Assembly (NCBI GenBank): GCA_050084515.1
Contig: CM114272.1
Coordinates: 27,280,001 to 27,344,000, forward strand
DNA from: Blasia pusilla
Taxonomy: Eukaryota; Marchantiophyta; Marchantiopsida; Blasiales
Direction: 5' to 3'
DNA: 64,000 nucleotides
This document shows, in pieces, positions 23,442-38,100 of the stretch; positions within the stretch are counted from its first letter, which is position 1, and the number at the start of each line of letters is the position of its first letter. Both the position numbers and the translations under genes were made by a program. Under the pieces are notes generated by a model, which was not told the origin of the DNA, made no database searches, and saw only the letters and a program-made list of their open reading frames with translations.

Positions 23442-26400
23442 AGCTTTTTCTTTTCTGACATTATTTTCCACCTGCTTATTCACGGATGGAGAACTTATTT
23501 GTCTAATGCTTTGTAAGGCTCGAGCACAACTTCCAGGTGTTCCAAATCCCGGATCAGTGGATCCATGCTCCGATGGATAAAGCTAGATAGTCTCTACAAT
23601 TCTGCCCGGGAATTTACATGTAGGGCGGGACCTCCTTACTTGGAGGAAGGGAGAAGTCACGTGCCTTGATGCAAACACTCATCGAGCTCTGCTCGAGGCA
23701 GATCACTTGGTCTTTGACTTAGTGGGCCTATCAGAAGCGAGTATCGAGGCGCGTGGCATAGTGGCGAGGAACATTCTCTGCCTTGAGGAAGGCCAAAACT
23801 TTTGACCTTTGCAAAGAGGCAAAGGCGGATTACGAGAGGCTAGTGGGAGTATACAACTCTCCTCCAAAGCCGACGACTCTAGTTTCAGAACCACCATTGA
23901 TAGTGACACCATTGTCACTTCCTACTATTCTAAAAATCAAGAGGGAAAAGCCGATAGTAATTCTGGAAGAAGACACGTTGGGAGCGCGTGGAGAGGGTGC
24001 AAAACATCTTTCTACAAGAAGAATTGGGTGTAAGAAACCAAACTTCGTATGCTATTGGTAAATGGTAAATGGTAAATAGATCAAGCCCGTGGGACCCAAA
24101 GGGTCAAAAGGCTGAAAAACACATTACAAGTCATTCATTGGTGACCCTGAAAAAAATCCTTAAGACCTTCTCCTAGCTCTGACCTAGAGCACTTGGCGAT
24201 GAATGATGGCGTCCCCTAATATAACAACCTAAATCATAAGGCACTAGCTGTAGTAAAGAATAGAAATTCTCCACATCTACTTTATGAGCTAGTCCCATTT
24301 CTCCATACCTTGGACATGTAACAAACACATGCTCTTCATCCTCAATATTTTCTCCGTCACATAACCTACAAATTCGTTCACTTCTATCAGTTTTAAACCA
24401 TCGTCCTTCCTCAATTCCTAGCCTATGAGACCCAGTTCTATGGCGTGCGATAATAATATGTCGTAGAACGTGGAGATCCCATAAGTAGGTATCCTTGTTC
24501 ACAATATACAAGCATAGGATTAACATGAAGTTGATAAAACTCCATTTTGGTGCCCCTTTGCTCCAAATGATGTTGAGATTGCTTATACATACATGCTCAC
24601 GGAGGGCCATCGGTTTCAAGTCCCAATCGCGTCTTGCCACATTCCACTTTGAAGACCAAGTCACCACATCCGCCATCCACCCTATGGGCGTGTGGCTCGC
24701 AAAGCTTGATGAGGGAGGCGAGAAACATCAAGAGATCTCACCCTTGCGATGTAAGTGATGGTCAAGTAAAGAACTTCAGCTTCTAGAGGAAGAAAACTGT
24801 TTCATAAGAAGAATAGCATCACGGAGTTTGGTTTCTTACACCCAATTCCTCTTGTAGAAAGATCTTTTGCACTCTTTCCACGCGCTCCCAACTGTCTTCT
24901 TACAACTAGGGCCCCAAACTTGGGTCCCATATAAGACCACCGACAACACTAAGCTCCTAAATAAGAATTTCCTAAGACTCCAAGACACAAGATGAGCTCT
25001 TCTACACGGTTTAAAAATGAATATAGAGCTTTGTAAACTGCTTCTACTCTCTTTTTGCATAAAGTGCCCAACTATAGTCATGAGAGAAATCGATGCCTAG
25101 ATATTTGTAACTCTTCACTTGTTCTAATTGTAGACCTTTGTAAAAAAACGAGAACTTGGATCTAGTACCCACTATAATGACTTTAGACTTCTCCATATTA
25201 ACCTCCATCGATTAGGTACAAAACCTTGCCAAAGTGTCGAGGTGCTTTTGTAAACTAATGCCATCACGTGCTAGTAATATGATATCATCTGCATACAATA
25301 GAGCTTTGATGACAAAGTCCCCAGGCTTGACCCTTCACTATCACATTCTTCCAACCACTTTTCGATATCATCTATGAAAACTCCAAAAAGTGTAGGGGGA
25401 GAGGGCAACCTTGAATGACTCAATGGTGCTCAAGATCTCTTGAGTTTGTGAACCTTTGATCTTGGCCCGAGCGGAATGGTATAACGTGGCCCACGGCTGC
25501 TAGGAGATTTTGTGGAACTCCAATGGCCTTTCCCATAAGAGCTTGCAGTCTGAGTATCAAAAGCTTTCTTGAAATCGATGAAGCCGCCAAAACAAAGCTT
25601 TTCCATTGCCCTTAGATTTCTCCCATAAAACACGCAAGGCCAAGATATGATCGATGGTGTTATATGTTGGCGAAAACCAGCTTGGACCCGTGCTCTCTTT
25701 TGGAAAGACTCATGTCCATGTGCTCAACCGACTCCACCAATTTCCCAAACAACTTGGCAAAAACACTACCCACCATGATAGTGCGATAGTTTGTTACCAA
25801 GTCCTTCCCTCCTTCCTTCCTGATTTGTGAATAGGGACAATCTCCCGTAGCGACCAGGTTGAAGGAAAACCATAGATAGCAGCATCACCCAATAATTTGG
25901 TGAGGATCGGTCCAATACAATCTCCTCCCCACTTGAAAAGTTCAATAGAAAGACCATCCAAATCCTCACATTTACCATTCGCCAATCTTCTTAGTTGAGT
26001 CGTCACCTCTCCTTGAGAATAAGCCGGTAGGTATCCCTTCAAGCGTGGCATAGGCGTAGCATCGGGGAAGAAATAGAGCTTTTCGGCAAAAGATATCAAA
26101 GACTTGGGATCAAAAATAGGTTTTGAAGACCGTACTACTAACCGTCTCCAAAATGATTTGGGGTCCTCATGCAGCTCCCTTGTCAAGGACTCTTGTTTTT
26201 CGCCAAGAAAGCTCGTTTCTTAGATTTCACCAAGTATTTGTAAAGGCTCGTCATAATAAGCCGACTTGGGATATCAAAGATTTATCGGATGCTCGTGCCC
26301 TTGCTTGCTTGCATTGAGTCAAACCACCCATTACAAGGCAGCCTCCTAGCACTTCTATCCCTGTGGCGCGAAAAAGAACTTAGATGCACTGCTTGTTTTT

Positions 26401-27346
26401 GAGCAATTCCGTTAGTTGCATACTTGCCGTGTTTGGATCAGGGCTCCATACAATGCGAGTCAAGTGTTCTTGTAAATGTAGCATATAAAGATCTTTTACC
26501 AGGATCTAAGCAAAACTTGGGAGAAGCTAAAATAGATTGACATGTCGAGAGAGGAATTTCCTTTGATGTGAGAGAGAGAGTAAACAAGAGAGGTGCATGA
26601 TCTGATTCAGTGAGGTTCTAGAATATCAAATGTAGAGATAAGAGAAGAGAGCTATCGCGGCGAGGGCGAGAAGATAATCGATGGTGCTAGCGCCGGTAGA
26701 GGAGAAAACACGTATTGGGTGAGAGTTGGGAAAATGAGAGGTTCCATACCGTGCTGCGCCGTTAAAAGCGAAGTGCCGTTCTTCTTTTCTTCGTGATGCC
26801 GTTATGTGGCGAAGCACGCCGTAAACGAGCCGTTAAGCTTTTTGAGACCGTTATTGCATTTTCCTCTCCTCTAAGGCAAATCCTTGATCTTCCATCTCTC
26901 TGCCTTGTCCTAGGAGCCGTGATTCACTTATTCTTCTTCATAATCATAATCAAAACCATAATATACAAGAGTCTTCGTTGAATAAAAGATATATTCTTCA
27001 AGATTACAAAATTGTGGGTATCACGGTTGCAAGTACCTTTGCTTTTCCACATGTTTCTAGAGTGATGCAACCCGTCTGAAAGCGGCGGCTTGCTCTCATA
27101 TTAGGAACTTCTCAACTCTGAACAATTGTATTCAGTTTCAAGCCAACCATCGGACTCGCAGATGGAGGTTTACATCAGCAAGATGAGCAACCTGTCGGCT
27201 TTCGACGGGTTGCTCATAGCCAAAAAATTCACTTAGAGTTGTAAAACAACCCGTCGAACTCCGACAGGTTGCTCCTCTGCCTAGCCAAGTGAGCAACCTG
27301 TCGGATCAACGGAGTTGCATATTGTGTCACTATATTGAGAGTAGAC
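23430..27346. repeat. Array unit 7 (3917 bp)
   Basis: Left-type unit, but the 3' flank already shows two features common in right units: aaaggcggattacgagagg near 23820 and aagagggaaaagccg near 23940. No gene is recognised in 23430-24172 or 26914-27346. Confidence 0.95.
24173..26913 (-). pseudogene. LINE remnant, unit 7
   Basis: The zinc-binding tail is open for 167 codons (24173-24676) with CRLC and HVFVTC present. The thumb is a separate 81-codon piece (24836-25081). YADD is at 25284-25295. A 130-codon piece (25794-26186) joins the linker (ELHEDPKSFWRRL) to the finger motif. Frame changes isolate the FIDFKKAFD box. Confidence 0.85.
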
Positions 27347-27358
27347 CAGCCGTCTACT
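27067..27358. repeat. Dyad-site cluster, unit 7/8 junction
   Basis: As in the preceding junction, the last dyad lacks CCC at its centre (GGATCAACGGAGTTGC). Two adjacent units therefore share this lesion, which suggests descent from a common duplication. Confidence 0.78.
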
Positions 27359-30300
27359 AGCTTTTTCTTTTCTGACATTATTTTCCACCTGCTTATTCAC
27401 GGATGGAGAACTTATTTGTCTAATGCTTTGTAAGGCTCGAGCACAACTTCCAGGTGTTCCAAATCCGGATCCAGTGGATCCATGCTCCGATGGATAAAGC
27501 TAGATAGTCTCTACAATTCTGCCCGGGAATTTACATGTAGGGGCGGGACCTCCTTACTTGGAGGAAGGGAGAAGTCACGTGCCTTGATGCAAACACTCAT
27601 CGAGCTCTGCTCGAGGCGGATCACTTGGTCTTTGACTTAGTGGGCCTATCAAGGCGATGTCGAGGCGCGTGGCATAGTGGCGGGGAACATTCTCTGCCTT
27701 GAGGAAGGCCAAAACTTTTTGACCTTTGCAAAGAGGCAAGGCGGATTACGAGAGGCTAGTGGGAGTATACAACTCTCCTCCAAAGCCGACAGCTCTAGTT
27801 TCAGAACCACCATTGATAGTGACACCATTGTCACTTCCTACTATTCTAAAAATCAAGAGGAAAAGCCGATAGTAATGCGGAAGAAGACACGTTGGGAGCG
27901 CGTGGAGAGGGTGCAAAACATCTTTCTACAAGAAGAATTGGGTGTAAGAAACCAAACTTAGTATGCTATTGGTAAATGGTAAATGGTAAATAGATCAAGC
28001 CCGTGGGACCCAAAGGGTCAAAAGGCTGAAAAACACATTACAAGTCATTCATTGGTGACCCTGAAAAAAATCCTTAAGACCTTCTCCTAGCTCTGACCTA
28101 GAGCACTTGAGCGATGAATGATGGCGTCCCTAATATAACAACCTAAATCATAAGGCACTAGCTGTAGTAAAGAATAGAAATTCTCACATCTACTTTATGA
28201 GCTAGTCCTATTTCTCCATACCTTGGACATGTAACAAACACATGCTCTTCATCCTCAATATTTTCTCCGTCACATAACCTACAAATTCGTTCACTTCTAT
28301 CGTTTTAAACCATCGTCCTTCCTCAATTCCTAGCCTATGAGACCCAGTTCTATGCGTGCGATAATATGTCGTGAAGAACGTGGAGATCCCCCCATAAGTA
28401 GGTATCCTTGTTCACAATATACAAGCATAGGATTAACATGAAGTTGATAAAACTCCATTTGGGTGACTTTGCTCCAAATGATGTTGAGAGATTGCTTCTA
28501 CATACATGCTCACGGAGGGCCATCGGTTTCAAGTCCCAATCGCGTCTTGCCACATTCCACTTTGAAGACCAAGTCACCACATCCGCCATCCACCCTATGG
28601 GCGTGTGGCTCGCAAAGCTTGATGAGGAGGCGAGAAACATCAGAGATCTCACCCTTGCGATGTAAGTGATGGTCAAGTAAAGAACTTCAGCTTCTAGAGG
28701 AAGAAAACTGTTTCATAAGAAGAATAGCATCACGGAGTTTGGTTTCTTACACCCAATTCCTCTTGTAGAAAGATCTTTTGCACTCTTTCCACGCGCTCCC
28801 AACCTGTCTTCTTACAACTAGGGCCCCAAACTTGGGTCCCATATAAGACCACCGACAACACTAAGCTCCTAAATAAGAATTTCCTAAGACTCCAAGACAC
28901 AAGATGAGCTCTTCTACACCGGTTTAAAAATGAATATAGAGCTTTGTAACTGCTTCTACTCTCTTTTGCATAAAGTGCCCAACTATAGTCATGAGAGAAA
29001 TCGATGCCTAGATATTTGTAACTCTTCACTTGTTCTAATTGTAGACCTTTGTAAAAGAACGAGAACTTGGATCTAGTACCCACTATAATGACTTTAGACT
29101 TCTCCATATTAACCTCCATCTGATTAGGTACAAAACCTTGCCAAAGTGTCGAGGTGCTTTTGTAAACTAATGCCATCACGTGCTAGTAATATGATATCAT
29201 CTGCATACAATAGAGCTTTGATGACAAAGTCCCCAGGCTTGACCCCTTCACTATCACATTCTTCCAACCACTTTTCGATATCATCTATGAAAACTCCAAA
29301 AAGTGTGGGAGAGAGGCAACCTTGAATGACTCAATGGTGCTCAAGATCTCTTGAGTTTGTGAACCTTTGATCTTGGCCCGAGCGGAATGGTATAACGTGG
29401 CTACGGCTGCTAGGAGATTTTGTGGAACTCCAATGGCCTTTCCCATAAGAGCTTGCGAGGTACAGTATCAAAAGCTTTCTTGAAATCGATGAAGCCGCAA
29501 AACAAAGCTTTTCCATTGCCCTTAGATTTCTCCCATAAAACACGCAAGGCCAAGATATGATCGATGGTGTTATATGTTGGACGAAAACCAGCTTGGACCC
29601 GTGCTCTCTTTTGGAAAGACTCTGTCCATGTGCTCAACTTCGACTCCACCAATTTCCCAAACAACTTGGCAAAAACACTACCCACCATGATAGTGCGATA
29701 GTTTGTTACCAAGTCCTTCCCTCCTTCCTTCTGATTTGTGAATAGGGACAATCTCCGTAGCGACCAGGTTGAAGGAAAACCATAGATAACTGACATCACC
29801 CAATAATTTGGTGAGGATCGGTCCAATACAATCTCCTCCCCACTTGAAAAGTTCAATAGAAAGACCATCCAAATCCTCACATTTACCATTCGCCAATCTT
29901 CTTAGTTGAGTCGTCACCTCTCCTTCAGAGAATAAGCCAGGTAGGTATCCCTTCACAACGTGGCATAGGCGTAGCATCGGGAAGAAATAGAGCTTTTTCG
30001 GCAAAAGATATCAAAGACTTGGGATCAAAAATAGGTTTTGAAGACCGTACTACTAACCGTCTCCAAAATGATTTGGGGTCCTCATGCGACTCCTTGTCAA
30101 GGACTCTTGTTTTCGCCGCCAAGAAAGCTCGTTTCTTAGATTTCACCAAGTATTTGTAAAGGCTCGTCATAATAAGCCGACTTGGGATATCAAAGATTTA
30201 TCGGATGCTCGTGCCCTTGCTTGCTTGCATTGAGTCAAACCACCCATTACAAAGGCAGCCTCCTAGCACTTCTATCCTGTAAAGCGAAAAGAACTTAGAT

Positions 30301-31253
30301 GCACTTGTTTTTGAGCAATTCCGTTAGTTGCATACTTGCCGTGTTTGGATCAGGGCTCCATACAATCTGAGTCAAGTGTTCTTGTAAATGTAGCATATAA
30401 AGATCTTTTACCAGGATCTAAGCAAAACTTGGGAGAAGCTAAAATAGATTGACATGTCGAGAGAGGAATTTCCTTTGTGGTGAGAGAGAGTAAACAAGAG
30501 AGGTGCATGATCTGATTGGCTGAGGTTCTAGAATATCAAATGTAGAGATAAGAGAAGAGAGCTATCAGGCGAGGGGAGAAGATAATCGATGGTGCTAGCG
30601 CCGGTAGAGAGAAACACGTATTGGGTGAGAGTTGGGAAAATGAGAGGTTCCATACGTGCTTTAGCCGTTAAAAGCGAAGTGCCGTTCTTCTTTTCTTCGT
30701 GATGCTTCGTTATGTGGCGAAGCACTTAAGTAAACGAGCCGTTAAGCTTTTGAGACCGTTATTGCATTTTCCTCTCCTCTAAAGGCAAATCCTTGATCTT
30801 CCATCTCTCTGCCTTGTCCTAGGAGCTTCGTGATTCACTTATTCTTCTTCATAATCATAATCAAAACCATAATATACAAGAGTCTTCGTTGAATAAAAGA
30901 TATATTCTTCAAGATTACAAAATTGTGGGTATCACGGTTGCAAGTAGCTTTGCTTTTCCACATGTTTCTAGAGTGATGCAACCCGTCTGAAAGCGCGGCT
31001 TGCTCTCATATTAGGAACTTCTCAACTCTGAACAATTGTATTCAGTTTCAAGCCAACCATCGGACTCGAGCGGATGGAGGTTACATCGACAAGATGAGCA
31101 ACCTGCCGGCTTTCGACGGGTTGCTCATAATAAAAATTCACTTAGAGTTGTAAAACAACCCGTCGAACTCCGACAGGTTGCTCCTCTGCCTAGCCAAGTG
31201 AGCAACCTGTCGGATCCCAACGAGTTGCATATGTCACTATATTGAGAGTAGAC
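27347..31253. repeat. Array unit 8 (3907 bp)
   Basis: Left-type unit. Near 30280 the normal ctgtggcgcgaaaag block reads ctgtaaagcgaaaag. No gene is recognised in 27347-28086 or 30823-31253. Confidence 0.95.
28087..30822 (-). pseudogene. LINE remnant, unit 8
   Basis: A 149-codon stretch (28730-29179) covers palm, thumb and the post-thumb GWERVERVQKIFLQEEL segment. A 159-codon stretch (29410-29889) covers the RT core, from NYRTIMVGSVFAKLF through QAGFRPTYNTIDH to FIDFKKAFDTVPRKLLWERPL, in one frame. YADD is at 29196-29207, between the two stretches and out of frame with both. The zinc region is interrupted near 28300. Confidence 0.85.
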
Positions 31254-31265
31254 CAGCCGTCTACT
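30978..31265. repeat. Dyad-site cluster, unit 8/9 junction
   Basis: The first dyad has lost a G and an A (gaaagcgcggcttgc). The central left arm reads CCTGCCGG. The spacer before the boundary hairpin is shortened to catatgtcac. Confidence 0.8.
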
Positions 31266-34200
31266 AGCTTTTTTTTTCTTGACATTATTTTCCACCTGCT
31301 TATTCACAGATGGAGAACTTATTTGTCTAATGCTTTGTAAGGCTCGAGCACAACTTCCAGGTGTTCCAAATCCCCGGATCAGTGGATCCATGCTCCGATG
31401 GATAAAGCTAGATAGTCTCTACAATTCTGCCCGGGGAATTTACATGTAGGGCGGGACCTCCTTACTTGGAGGAAGGGAGAAGTCACGTGCCTTGATGCAA
31501 ACACTCATCGAGCTCTGCTCGAGGGAAGATCACTTGGTCTTTGACTTAGTGGGCCTATCAGGGCGAATATCGGGCGCGTGGCATAGTGGCGAGGAACATT
31601 CTCTGCCTTGAGGAAGGCCAAAACTTTTTGACCTTTGCAAAGAGGCAAAGCGGATTCTGAGAGGCTAGTGGGAGTATACAACTCTCCTCAAAGCCGGCAG
31701 CTCTAGTTTCAGAACCACCATTGATAGTGACACCATTGTCACTTCCTACTATTCTAAAAATCAAGAGGGAAAAGCCGATAGTAATTCTGGAAGAAGACAC
31801 GTTGGGAGCGCGTGGAGAGGGTGCAAAACATCTTTCTACAAGAAGAATTGGGTGTAAGAAACCAAACTTCGTATGCTATTGGTAAATGGTAAATGGTAAA
31901 TAGATCAAGCCCGTGGGACCCAAAGGGTCAAAAGGCTGAAAAACACATTACAAGTCATTCATTGTGACCCTGAAAAAAATCCTTAAGACCTTCTCTAGCT
32001 CTGACCTAGAGCACTTGGCGATGAATGATGTCGTCCCTAATATAACAACCTAAATCATAAGGCACTAGCTGTAGTAAAGAATAGAAATTCTCCACATCTA
32101 CTTTATGAGCTAGTCCTATTTCTCCATACCTTGGACATGTAACAAACACATGCTCTTCATCCTCAATATTTTCTCCGTCACATAACCTACAAATTCGTTC
32201 ACTTCTATCAGTTTTAAACCATCGTCCTTCCTCAATTCCTAGCCTATGAGACCCAGTTCTATGCGTGCGATAATATGTCGTAAGAAACGTGGAGATCCCC
32301 ATAAGTAGGTATCCTTGTTCACAATATACAAGCATAGGATTAACATGAAGTTGATAAAACTCCATTTTGGTGCCCTTGCTTTGCTCCAAATGATGTTGAG
32401 AGATTGCTTACATACATGCTCACGGAGGGCCATCGGTTTCAAGTCCCAATCGCGTCTTGCCACATTCCACTTTGAAGACCAAGTCACCACATCCGCCATC
32501 CACCCTATGGGGCGTGTGGCTCAAAGCTTGATGATGAGGCGAAACATCAAGAGATCTCACCCTTGCGATGTAAGTGATGGTCAAGTAAAGAACTTCAGCT
32601 TCTAGAGGAAGAAAACTGTTTCATAAGAAGAATAGCATCGGAGTTTGGTTTCTTACACCCAATTCCTCTTGTAGAAAGATCTTTTGCACTCTTTCCACGC
32701 GCTCCCAACTGTCTTCTTACAACTAGGGCCCCAAACTTGGGTCCCATATAAGACCACCGACAACACTAAGCTCCTAAATAAGAATTTCCTAAGACTCCAA
32801 GACACAAGATGAGCTCTTCTACACGGTTTAAAAATGAATATAGAGCTTTGTAACCTGCTTCTACTCTCTTTTGCATAAAGTGCCCAACTATAGTCATGAG
32901 AGAAATCGATGCCTAGATATTTGTAACTCTTCACTTGTTCTAATTGTAGACCTTTGTAAAAAAACGAGAACTTGGATCTAGTACCCACTATAATGACTTT
33001 AGACTTCTCCATATTAACCTCCATCGATTGGGTACAAAACCTTGCCAAAGTGTCGAGGTGCTTTTGTAAACTAATGCCATCACGTGCTAGTAATATGATA
33101 TCATCTGCATACAATAGAGCTTTGATGACAAAGTCCCAGGCTTGACCCTTCACTATCACATTCTTCCAACCACTTTTCGATATCATCTGAAAACTCCAAA
33201 AAGTGTAGGGGAGAGAGGGCAACCTTGAATGACTCAATGGTGCTCAAGATCTCTTGAGTTTGTGAACCTTTGATCTTGGCGAGCGGAATGGTATAACGTG
33301 GCCCACGGCTGCTAGGAGATTTTGTGGAACTCAATGGCCTTTCCATAAGAGCTTGCGAGGTCGAGTATCAAAAGCTTTCTTGAAATCGATGAAGCATAAA
33401 ACAAAGCTTTTCCATTGCCCTTAGATTTCTCCCATAAAACACGCAAGGCCAAGATATGATCGATGGTGTTATATGTTGGCGAAAACCAGCTTGGACCCGT
33501 GCTCTCTTTTGGAAAGACTCTGTCCATGTGCTCAACCGACTCCACCAATTTCCCAAACAACTTGGCAAAAACACTACCCACCATGATAGTGCGATAGTTT
33601 GTTACCAAGTCCTTCCCTCCTTCCTTCCTGATTTGTGAATAGGGACAATCTCCGTAGCGACCAGGTTGAAGGAAAACCATAGATAAGACATCACCCAATA
33701 ATTTGGTGAGGATCGGTCCAATACAATCTCCTCCCCACTTGAAAAGTTCAATAGAAAGACCATCCAAATCCTCACATTTACCATTCGCCAATCTTCTTAG
33801 TTGAGTCGTCACCTCTCCTTGAGAGAATAAGCCAGGTAGGTATCCCTTCTGGCGTAGCATAGCGTAGCATCGGGGAAGAAATAGAGCTTTTCGGCAAAAG
33901 ATATCAAAGACTTGGGATCAAAAATAGGTTTTGAAGTACTACTAACCGTCTCCAAAATGATTTGGGGTCCTCATGCAGCTCCTTGTCAAGGACTCTTGTT
34001 TTCGCCAAGAAAAGCTCGTTTCTTAGATTTCACCAAGTATTTGTAAAGGCTCGTCATAATAAGCCGACTTGGGATATCAAAGATTTATCAGATGCTCGTG
34101 CCCTTGCTTGCTTGCATTGAGTCAAACCACCCATTACAAGGCAGCCTCCTAGCACTTCTATCCTGTGGCGCGAAAAGAACTTAGATGCTTGTTTTTGAGC

Positions 34201-35144
34201 AATTCCGTTAGTTGCATACTTGCCGTGTTTGGATCAGGGCTCCATACAATGCGAGTCAAGTGTTCTTGTAAATGTAGCATATAAAGATCTTTTACCAGGA
34301 TCTAAGCAAAACTTGGGAGAAGCTAAAATAGATTGACATGTCGAGAGAGGAATTTCCTTTGTGGTGAGAGAGAGAGTAAACAAGAGAGGTGCATGATCTG
34401 ATTCAGGCTGAGGTTCTAGAATATCAAATGTAGAGATAAGAGAAGAGAGCTATCGTGGCGAGGACAGAAGATAATCGATGGTGCTAAGCGCCGGTAGAGG
34501 AGAAACACGTATTGGGTGAGAGTTGGGAAAATGAGAGGTTCCATACCGTGCTTTGCGCCGTTAAAAGCGAAGTGCCGTTCTTCTTTTCTTCGTGATGCTT
34601 CGTTATGTGGCGAAGCACCGTGAAACGAGCCGTTAAGCTTTTGAGACCGTTATTGCATTTTCCTCTCCTCTAAGGCAAATCCTTGATCTTCCATCTCTCT
34701 GCCTTGTCCTAGGAGCCGTGATTCACTTATTCTTCTTCATAATCATAATCAAAACCATAATATACAAGAGTCTTCGTTGAATAAAAGATATATTCTTCAA
34801 GATTACAAAATTGTGGGTATCACGGTTGCAAGTAACACTTTGCTTTTCCACATGTTTCTAGAGTGATGCAACCCGTCAAAGCGGCGGCTTGCTCTCATAT
34901 TAGGAACTTCTCAACTCGAACAATTGTATTCAGTTTCAAGCCAACCATCGGACTCGGCAGATGGAGGTTCATCGACAAGATGAGCAACCTGTCGGCTTTC
35001 GGCGGGTTGCTCATAGCCAAAAAATTCACTTAGAGTTGTAAAACAACCCGTCGAACTCCGACAGGTTGCTCCTCTGCCTAGCCAAGTGAGCAACCTGTCG
35101 GATCCCAACGAGTTGCATATTGTGTCACTATATTGAGAGTAGAC
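31254..35144. repeat. Array unit 9 (3891 bp, shortest)
   Basis: This is the shortest complete unit. It is the first unit from the left with cacagatgg in place of cacggatgg near 31305, a right-type marker, while the rest is left type. No gene is recognised in 31254-31994 or 34713-35144. Confidence 0.95.
31995..34712 (-). pseudogene. LINE remnant, unit 9
   Basis: The zinc-binding part (32006-32389, 127 codons) keeps CRLC and HVFVTC. A 194-codon stretch (32653-33237) holds YADD (33100-33111) and the whole palm-to-thumb segment, the best catalytic-side fragment among the left units. A 182-codon stretch (33312-33860) covers fingers to the ALRVLWEKSKGNGKALF segment. The FIDFKKAFD box is lost by a deletion in gatgaagcataaaac near 33395. 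Confidence 0.86.
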
Positions 35145-35156
35145 CAGCCGTCTACT
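34868..35156. repeat. Dyad-site cluster, unit 9/10 junction
   Basis: The first dyad lost CTG (gtcaaagcggcgg). The central right arm is CGGCGGG, the same change as at the unit 2/3 junction. Confidence 0.8.
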
Positions 35157-38100
35157 AGCTTTTTTTTTTTTTGACATTATTTTCCTGCTTATTCACGGAT
35201 GGAGAACTTATTTGTCTAATGCTTTGTAAGGCTCGAGCACAACTTCCAGGTGTTCCAAATCCCGGATCAGTGGATCCATGCTCCGATGGATAAAGCTAGA
35301 TAGTCTCTACAATTCTGCCCCGGGGAATTTACATGTAGGGCGGGACCTCCTTACTTGGAGGAAGGGAGAAGTCACGTGCCTTGATGCAAACACTCATCGA
35401 GCTCTGCCCTCGAGGCAGATCACTTGGTCTTTGACTTAGTGGGCCTATCAGGCGAGTATCGAGGCGCGTGGCATAGTGGCAGGAACATTCTCTGCCTTGA
35501 GGGAAGGCCAAAACTTTTGACCTTTGCAAAGAGGCAAAGCGGATTACGAGAGGCTAGTGGGAGTATACAACTCTCCTCCAAAGCCGACAGCTCTAGTTTC
35601 AGAACCACCATTGATAGTGACACCATTGTCACTTCCTACTATTCTAAAAATCAAGAGGAAAAGCCGATAGTAATTCTGGAAGAAGACACGTTGGGAGCGC
35701 GTGGAGAGGGTGCAAAACATCTTTCTACAAGAAGAATTGGGTGTAAGAAACCAAACCGTATGCTATTGGTAAATGGTAAATGGTAAATAGATCAAGCCCG
35801 TGGGACCCAAAGGGTCAAAAGGCTGAAAAACACATTACAAGTCATTCATTGGTGACCCTGAAAAAAATCCTTAAGACCTTCTCTAGCTCTGACCTAGAGC
35901 ACTTGAGCGATGAATGATGCGTCCCTAATATAACAACCTAAATCATAAGGCACTAGCTGTAGTAAAGAATAGAAATTCTCCACATCTACTTTATGAGCTA
36001 GTCCCTATTTCTCCATACCTTGGACATGTAACAAACACATGCTCTTCATCCTCAATATTTTCTCCGTCACATAACCTACAAATTCGTTCACTTCTATCAG
36101 TTTTAAACCATCGTCCTTCCTCAATTCCTAGCCTATGAGACCCAGTTCTATGGCGTGCGATAATATGTCGTAAAGAACGTGGAGATCCCCATAAGTAGGT
36201 ATCCTTGTTCACAATATACAAGCATAGGATTAACATGAAGTTGATAAAACTCCATTTTGGTGCCCATGACTTTGCTCCAAATGATGTTGAGAGATTATAC
36301 ATACATGCTCACGGAGGGCCATCGGTTTCAAGTCCCAATCGCGTCTTGCCACACTCCACTTTGAAGACCAAGTCACCACATCCGCCATCCACCCTATGGG
36401 CGTGTGGCTCGCAAAAAGCTTGATGAGGGAGGCGAGAAACATCAAGAGATCTCACCCTTGCGATGTAAGTGATGGTCAAGTAAAGAACTTCAGCTTCTAG
36501 AGGAAGAAAACTGTTTCGCAAGAAGAATAGCATACGGAGTTTGGTTTCTTACACCCAATTCCTCTTGTAGAAAGATCTTTTGCACTCTTTCCACGCGCTC
36601 CCAACCTGTCTTCTTACAACTAGGGCCCCAAACTTGGGTCCCATATAAGACCACCGACAACACTAAGCTCCTAAATAAGAATTTCCTAAGACTCCAAGAC
36701 ACAAGATGAGCTCTTCTACACGGTTTAAAAATGAATATAGAGCTTTGTAACTGCTTCTACTCTCTTTTTGCATAAAGTGCCCAACTATAGTCATGAGAGA
36801 AATCGATGCCTAGATATTTGTAACTCTTCACTTGTTCTAATTGTAGACCTTTGTAAAAGAACGAGAACTTGGATCTAGTACCCACTATAATGACTTTAGA
36901 CTTCTCCATATTAACCTCCATCTGATTAGGTACAAAACCTTGCCAAAGTGTCGAGGTGCTTTTGTAAACTAATGCCATCACGTGCTAGTAATATGATATC
37001 ATCTGCATACAATAGAGCTTTGATGACAAAGTCCCCAGGCTTGACCCCTTCACTATCACATTCTTCCAACCACTTTTCGATATCATCTATGAAAACTCCA
37101 AAAAGTGTAGGGGAGAGAGGGCAACCTTGAATGACTCCAATGGTGCTCAAGATCTCTTGAGTTTGTGAACCTTTGATCTTGGCCCGAACGGAATGGTATA
37201 ACGTGGCCACGGCTGCTAGGAGATTTTGTGGAACTCCAATGGCCTTTCCCATAAGAGCTTGCGAGGTACAGTATCAAAAGCTTTCTTGAAATCGATGAAG
37301 CCGCAAAACAAAGCTTTTCCATTGCCCTTAGATTTCTCCCATAAAACACGCAAGGCCAAGATATGATCGATGGTGTTATATGTTGGACGAAAACCAGCTT
37401 GGACCCGTGCTCTCTTTTGGAAAGACTCTGTCCATGTGCTCAACTTCGACTCCACCAATTTCCCAAACAACTTGGCAAAAACACTACCCACCATGATAGT
37501 GCGATAGTTTGTTACCAAGTCCTTCCCTCCTTCCTTCCTGATTTGTGAATAGGGACAATCTCCCGTAGCGACCAGGTTGAAGGAAAACCATAGATAGCAG
37601 CATCACCCAATAATTTGGTGAGGATCGGTCCAATACAATCTCCTCCCCACTTGAAAAGTTCAATAGAAAGACCATCCAAATCCTCACATTTACCATTCGC
37701 CAATCTTCTTAGTTGAGTCGTCACCTCTCCTTCAGAGAATAAGCCAGGTAGGTATCCCTTCACAACGTGGCATAGACGTAGCATCGGGGAAGAAATAGAG
37801 CTTTTCGGCAAAAGATATCAAAGACTTGGGATCAAAAATAGGTTTTGAAGACCGTACTACTAACCGTCTCCAAAATGATTTGGGGTCCTCATGCGACTCC
37901 TTGTCAAGGACTCTTGTTTTCGCCCAAGAAAGCTCGTTTCTTAGATTTCACCAAGTATTTGTAAAGGCTCGTCATAATAAGCCGACTTGGGATATCAAAG
38001 ATTTATCAGATGCTCGTGCCCTTGCTTGCTTGCATTGAGTCAAACCACCCATTACAAGGCAGCCTCCTAGCACTTCTATCCTGTGGCGCGAAAAAGAACT